NCBI GenBank assembly: GCA_016717205.1 | Contig: JADKGC010000004.1 | Coordinates: 186,001 to 250,000, forward strand | DNA length: 64,000 nt | Source of the DNA: Candidatus Flexifilum breve | Lineage (GTDB): Bacteria; Chloroflexota; Anaerolineae; Aggregatilineales; Phototrophicaceae | Direction: 5' to 3' | In this document: piece by piece, positions 60,472-64,000 of the stretch | Position numbering within the stretch: the stretch's first letter is position 1 | Layout: each line of letters opens with the position of its first letter | The notes under the pieces: generated by a model | What the model was told of the DNA's origin: nothing | Seen by the model: the letters and a program-made list of their open reading frames with translations, nothing else | Database searches by the model: none | Made by a program: the position numbers and the translations under genes

Positions 60472-63165
60472 TTAGTTCTCAAGCAGGCTGTAGGCGTTGG
60501 CGGCGTACTGCTGGGCCGTGCCCGTGACTGGGGTTTGCGTCACCGTCGATGAGACGCGCTTTTCGTCGATCTGCGCTTGCAACCGGAAGAGATCGCGGTC
60601 GTTGGCTTCGACCTGCAGCGCGGCGTCGAGCAGCATGTCGGCGATGTCGAGATGGCGCGGGCTTTCGATCAGGAGGCGCGCCAGATCGACCGTCGTCGCG
60701 ACGACCGCATTTTTCGCGCCGCTCTGATAGGCCAGATGCAGCGCCTGACGATAGCGCAGCACCGCCTGCCCCAAATCTTTCGCCTGAATGTGCGCGTAAC
60801 CGAGATAGCTCAACTGTTGGCGTTCTTCGTCGCGGTCTTTGACCTCGCGGGCGATATACAGTGCTGACGTATGGAAGCTGATCGCTTCGCGCCAGCGTTC
60901 CAGTTTGCCGTTGGCTGTGCCCAACCCGCCGAGGACTTTGCCCTCGTAGGCGCGCTCGTCGTTTTCGCGGAACAGCGTGAGCGCTTCCTCCCACGTATCA
61001 ATCGCTTCGTCGGGTTCACCGCTGTCTAACTGCGCATAGCCGAGCTTGTAGAGCACCAGGGCTTCGTTGTTCCCGTCGTTCGTGCGTACGAGATCGAGCG
61101 CTTGCGAGTAGGCGCGGATCGCCGCTTCGCTTTCGCCCAACTGTTGATGCGCGTCGCCGAGAATGATCAGCAGCCGTGATTCGCTCGTATCGTTCTGGAG
61201 CTGATGCGCTAGGCGTTGACCGCGTGAGGCGTGCAGCACGGCGGCTTGCAGGTTTTCGGTTCTGGTGGTGAGTTCGGCGAGTGCTTCGAGCGTGGTCAGC
61301 ATGCCGGGCGAGTCATTGAGCGCCTCATAGATCGTCAGCGCTTCGGCGTAGGCGGGAATAGCTTCGGTATCTTTGCCTTCGGTGACCAACTGGCGACCCA
61401 ACGCGCCTTGCAGATCGGCCTGACGGCGGCGGTCGCCGCTCTGGCGCGCCTGCATGATCTGGTTGCGGAGGCGCGTCACTTCGTCGAGCGGGACAGTGTC
61501 GAGGGCGGGGCTGGTCGCGGAATCATCGGGCAGCTCGTCGTCGATCTCATCCTCGTCGTCGGCCTCAACGTCGTCGTCATCGAGTTCGTCGATCAGATCG
61601 TCTTCGTCGTCGATCTCATCCTCATCTTCCTCATCTTCATCGATGAGGTCGTTGTCCGCGACGAGGTCGAGTTCATCCTCATCATCATCTTCGAACATGC
61701 GCAGAGTCGCCGATACATCCGCGAGACCGGAGTCTTCTTCGGTGTCGTCGTCCAACTCTTCGACTTCCGGCTCATCTTCGACGGGTTCACCGTTTTGCAG
61801 TGAAACCGAGTCGGCGAGTTCGTCTTCATCATCCTCGTCGACGGCGGGCAAGGGCGCGGGAGTCGGGGCGACGACCGGCGGAGCAGGTGGCGGAGCGGCG
61901 GGCGTATCGACATGTGCCGGGAACGCGCCGCTGGAACTGGTCGCGTGGCGGCGGAGCGCCAGCAGTTCGTAAACATAGCCGCGCGCGTTGACGAAATCGC
62001 CCGCCTGCGAGAGCGCGACGATCAGCGCGTTTACGAGGTCACGGCTGCCCGTTTCAGCGGCGCGTTCGGCGGTCGCCGTGATATTCGCCATTTCGGCGGC
62101 GAGATAGTCATAGCCGACCGGGCCGAGGGCGCTGTACTTCTTGGTATAGGCCAGCACCGAGTCGCGGAACTTGGCCTGCAGCGTGTCGAGGCGACCGGAG
62201 CCGCGCAGCCAACTTTGCGCGAACAGCAGCGTGATCGGGTGCAGGCGGTAGTAGGGACGCCCATAGCGTTCGAACTGCTCGACGAGGCGGTACTGTGCTA
62301 ACTGCCCCATCGCGGTTTGAATGGCGTCGACGGGCGCGCCCGCGATCATGCTCACGAGTTCAACGGAGGCTTCGCCGCGCAGCGTGCCACCCATCACCAG
62401 AATCAAGCCTTGCAGCGCGTTTGACAAGGCGCGGAAGGCGGCAGTCAGCGCGAGGAGCTGCGGTGTGACCCCGGCCATCTGTCCCTGCGGCGGCAGCGCG
62501 GATAAGAACTGGTTGGGCGTCTGCTTCTTGAGATGACTCACCCCGGCAGCGACGGCCAGCGCGAACGGCGTATAGTCGAGTGCGGCGGTGAGCGCGTTCA
62601 AGCCTTCGTTCGCGACGGACGGATCGGCGAGCTGGCGGTAGAGCACGGCAGCGGGATCGGCGTCGAGCTTATTGAGCGCGAATGTCTTCCAGTCGCCGCT
62701 GATCTCGGTCTCCGCGGCGATCAAGACGGGCAGGCGATCCGCCACGCGCTTGATGAACTCGCTGGTCGCTGCAGCATCCGGCTTGCCGTCGAACACGATC
62801 AGCGGTTTGTTCTGGCTGAGCGTGCTGGCCGCCGTGCCGACGAGTGCCAACGGGTTATCAGTCGTGATCAGGTCAGTGATGCCGTAGGCACGCCCCACCC
62901 GCACGAGCAGTTCCGCAAAGGGCGTATTGTCGACGGTGAGCCACAGGACGCCGCCGGGCAGTTCTGTATACGCGTTGGCGAGGGTGGCGGCTAAGGCAGT
63001 CTTGCCGATGCCCGACGCGCCGACGATCAACGCGGCTTTGTTGTCTTTTAACTGGGCATACACGCGCCTTAGGGTGTCGTCGCGCCCGATGAGCTTGCCG
63101 GGAAGCATCACAGGCAGGTCTAGACCTTTGCGGGCAGGCGCTTCATGGGAAATCGGGTCAGCCAT
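60472..63165 (-). CDS. STAND-type ATPase with acidic linker and TPR repeats
   Basis: 897 residues. The N-terminal NTPase has IGRDDTLRRVYAQLKDNKAA then Walker A GASGIGKT (49-56). The Walker B-like strand is LIVFDGKPD, with only one acidic residue in an unusual setting. Winged-helix-like segments follow (LAALTAAFRALSNALQGLIL, IQTAMGQLAQYRLVEQF). Residues about 450-580 are an extremely acidic linker (runs like DEDEEDEDEIDDEDD). Residues about 590-875 form at least eight TPR repeats (ADLQGALGRQLVTEGKDTEA, GDAHQQLGESEAAIRAYSQA, LGYAHIQAKDLGQAVLRYRQ). The plan is that of signalling or effector STAND proteins, but no effector domain is fused. The ATPase could regulate partners that bind the TPR surface. 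Confidence 0.82.
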   Translation of the reverse strand: MADPISHEAPARKGLDLPVMLPGKLIGRDDTLRRVYAQLKDNKAALIVGASGIGKTALAATLANAYTELPGGVLWLTVDNTPFAELLVRVGRAYGITDLITTDNPLALVGTAASTLSQNKPLIVFDGKPDAAATSEFIKRVADRLPVLIAAETEISGDWKTFALNKLDADPAAVLYRQLADPSVANEGLNALTAALDYTPFALAVAAGVSHLKKQTPNQFLSALPPQGQMAGVTPQLLALTAAFRALSNALQGLILVMGGTLRGEASVELVSMIAGAPVDAIQTAMGQLAQYRLVEQFERYGRPYYRLHPITLLFAQSWLRGSGRLDTLQAKFRDSVLAYTKKYSALGPVGYDYLAAEMANITATAERAAETGSRDLVNALIVALSQAGDFVNARGYVYELLALRRHATSSSGAFPAHVDTPAAPPPAPPVVAPTPAPLPAVDEDDEDELADSVSLQNGEPVEDEPEVEELDDDTEEDSGLADVSATLRMFEDDDEDELDLVADNDLIDEDEEDEDEIDDEDDLIDELDDDDVEADDEDEIDDELPDDSATSPALDTVPLDEVTRLRNQIMQARQSGDRRRQADLQGALGRQLVTEGKDTEAIPAYAEALTIYEALNDSPGMLTTLEALAELTTRTENLQAAVLHASRGQRLAHQLQNDTSESRLLIILGDAHQQLGESEAAIRAYSQALDLVRTNDGNNEALVLYKLGYAQLDSGEPDEAIDTWEEALTLFRENDERAYEGKVLGGLGTANGKLERWREAISFHTSALYIAREVKDRDEERQQLSYLGYAHIQAKDLGQAVLRYRQALHLAYQSGAKNAVVATTVDLARLLIESPRHLDIADMLLDAALQVEANDRDLFRLQAQIDEKRVSSTVTQTPVTGTAQQYAANAYSLLEN

Positions 63166-63375
63166 TATCTGTCGCTCGATTCGGTCAGCAGGAACAAAAG
63201 AAGTTTACGGTTTACAGTTTACAGTTTACAGTGAAAATGCTCACGCGACCGTTCATGATCTGCTGAGGTCGGCATTAAGAGGATCAGGTTGGGCGCATAG
63301 GCACAGTCGAGCACCGTTCACACCCTCAACGGCGCTGCGACTGTGAGCTGTTCACTGCAAATGGCTGGCTGCGAC

Positions 63376-63609
63376 TTACGGCACCGGCAGTTGTTCGACC
63401 GGCGTATTCTTGTACTTTTCGCCTTCTTCGATCAACATGATCGGGATGCCGTTCTTGATCGGGTACTTATTGCCCGAATCTTTGCTGATCAGCCATGAAT
63501 CTTTGTACAGTTCCAGCTTGCCGAAGTCGTCGCCGGGCTGTTTGTTCAGCTTGACCGCCGCCGGGCAGCGGAGCAGGTCGAGCATTTTGGGGTCAAAAGT
63601 TTGAGCCAT
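63376..63609 (-). CDS. Trm112-like protein with a degenerate zinc knuckle
   Basis: 77 residues from ATG 63609 (AGGAAAG upstream). The fold is recognised by DPKMLDLLRCPAAVKLNKQP, then KYPIKNGIPIMLIEEGEKY, as in UPF0434/Trm112 proteins. Only one Cys (CPAA) is present where the family usually has CPxC, so zinc binding is doubtful here. Trm112 homologues activate methyltransferases in other organisms. The partner is unknown. Confidence 0.8.
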   Translation of the reverse strand: MAQTFDPKMLDLLRCPAAVKLNKQPGDDFGKLELYKDSWLISKDSGNKYPIKNGIPIMLIEEGEKYKNTPVEQLPVP

Positions 63610-63688
63610 CGATCTACTTTCCTCTCCAAATCCAGTCTGAGTATAGCTATGCCCGTTAACAGCGTCAATTTTGGAGTCTGGTAAAGCT

Positions 63689-64000
63689 ATGATGCTGCTG
63701 CGCCGCATCGCCTATCTGTTGATCGCCGCTTCGATTGGAGTGGCGATCCCGTTCAGCTTCACCGGGCTGCCGGACTGGCTGCTGCTGATCGGTTTGTTTA
63801 GCGCGCGCTTGTATCTCCTTGCCTCACAGCCGAATTTGCAAGGTAGAAGCGGCGCGCTGCTGTTTTTGGTCGCTGGTTGGGCTGGGGTGCATCTGCTTCC
63901 ATACTTCATGAATGCCCCCCATATTGTATCGTTTGCGGCACTACCGCTGCTTTCACTGTTGCTCATGTACGAGTTTATGCCGCGTTTTAGCGTTGTCCCG
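63689..64000 (+). CDS. Multi-pass membrane protein, partial (N-terminal 104 residues)
   Basis: The frame is open from ATG 63689 (a second ATG follows at 63692) to the end of the window, with no stop, so the gene continues outside. The visible part has about three or four hydrophobic helices (IAYLLIAASIGVAIPFSF, LLLIGLFSARLYLLA, ALLFLVAGWAGVHLLPYF, LPLLSLLLMYEFM). A GGAG motif lies 13 bases before the start, rather distant. Function unknown. Confidence 0.68.
   Translation, partial: MMLLRRIAYLLIAASIGVAIPFSFTGLPDWLLLIGLFSARLYLLASQPNLQGRSGALLFLVAGWAGVHLLPYFMNAPHIVSFAALPLLSLLLMYEFMPRFSVVP

Overview
The window looks like part of a chromosome from a GC-rich member of the Chloroflexota, probably class Anaerolineae. 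That placement is inference. It rests on many secreted proteins with SH3b-like or beta-propeller architecture, Pro/Thr-rich extracellular tails, a DUF951 gene beside a MGDG-synthase-type glycosyltransferase, a stand-alone bacterial Elp3, a recX-rny pair, and very many short palindromic intergenic repeats. There is no rRNA, CRISPR array, prophage or conjugative element. The only RNA gene seen is a tRNA-Cys. The only transposon is a decayed IS4-like copy.

Layout. 1-5.7 kb: the start of a TetR-type regulator with a palindromic operator, a frameshifted secreted protein, two abutting FtsH-like membrane AAA+ metalloproteases and a lipoprotein. 5.9-11.7 kb: three exported proteins (propeller-like, DUF3352-like, BMP/nucleoside-type binding protein) and a SanA-like envelope protein. 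12-16.9 kb: rny and recX, a fructosamine-kinase-family protein, an NAD(P)-binding epimerase-like protein and a 47-residue membrane protein. 17-22 kb: a winged-helix protein, a UDP-sugar dehydrogenase, a tandem pair of SLATT/DUF4231-like membrane proteins and a triple-PDZ exported protein. 22.4-31.6 kb: prephenate-dehydrogenase-like protein, HD protein, site-2 protease, DUF951, glycosyltransferase, a secreted propeller, an S41 protease and an RmlA-type nucleotidyltransferase. 31.8-37.3 kb: small enzymes (DinB, LOG, ATL, GNAT) and an M32 carboxypeptidase. 37.4-38.5 kb: the broken transposase. 38.8-44.2 kb: tRNA-Cys and a surface-polysaccharide run (membrane protein, GT4, GT9, WecG/TagA, PfkB-type sugar kinase). 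44.3-58 kb: flavodoxin, Elp3, two TfoX/YjbR-like paralogues, VOC protein, three M42 aminopeptidases, two duplicated secreted SH3b proteins and other small genes. 58.7-64 kb: a GAF-PAS histidine kinase, a STAND ATPase with TPRs and a long acidic linker, a Trm112-like protein and the start of a membrane protein.

How the parts fit together. Much of the window serves the cell envelope: membrane and exported proteases (FtsH pair, S2P, S41, PDZ), exported SH3b and propeller proteins, and a polysaccharide pathway (UDP-sugar dehydrogenase, RmlA, GT4/GT9/WecG, sugar kinase). Peptide turnover is well represented (three M42 enzymes and one M32 enzyme).

No single clear-cut new defence or biosynthetic system is visible. 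The most unusual items are: (1) a family of palindromic repeats that has entered the polysaccharide genes, lies in frame inside the GT9 gene and supplies the apparent start region of the WecG gene; (2) the non-canonical FtsH pair; (3) the stand-alone SLATT-like pair; (4) a family of exported proteins ending in a cysteine-containing SH3b-like module; and (5) the STAND-TPR protein with an acidic linker of about 120 residues. Three genes carry single-base frameshifts, several of them at short homopolymers, so read-level checking is needed before calling them biological.
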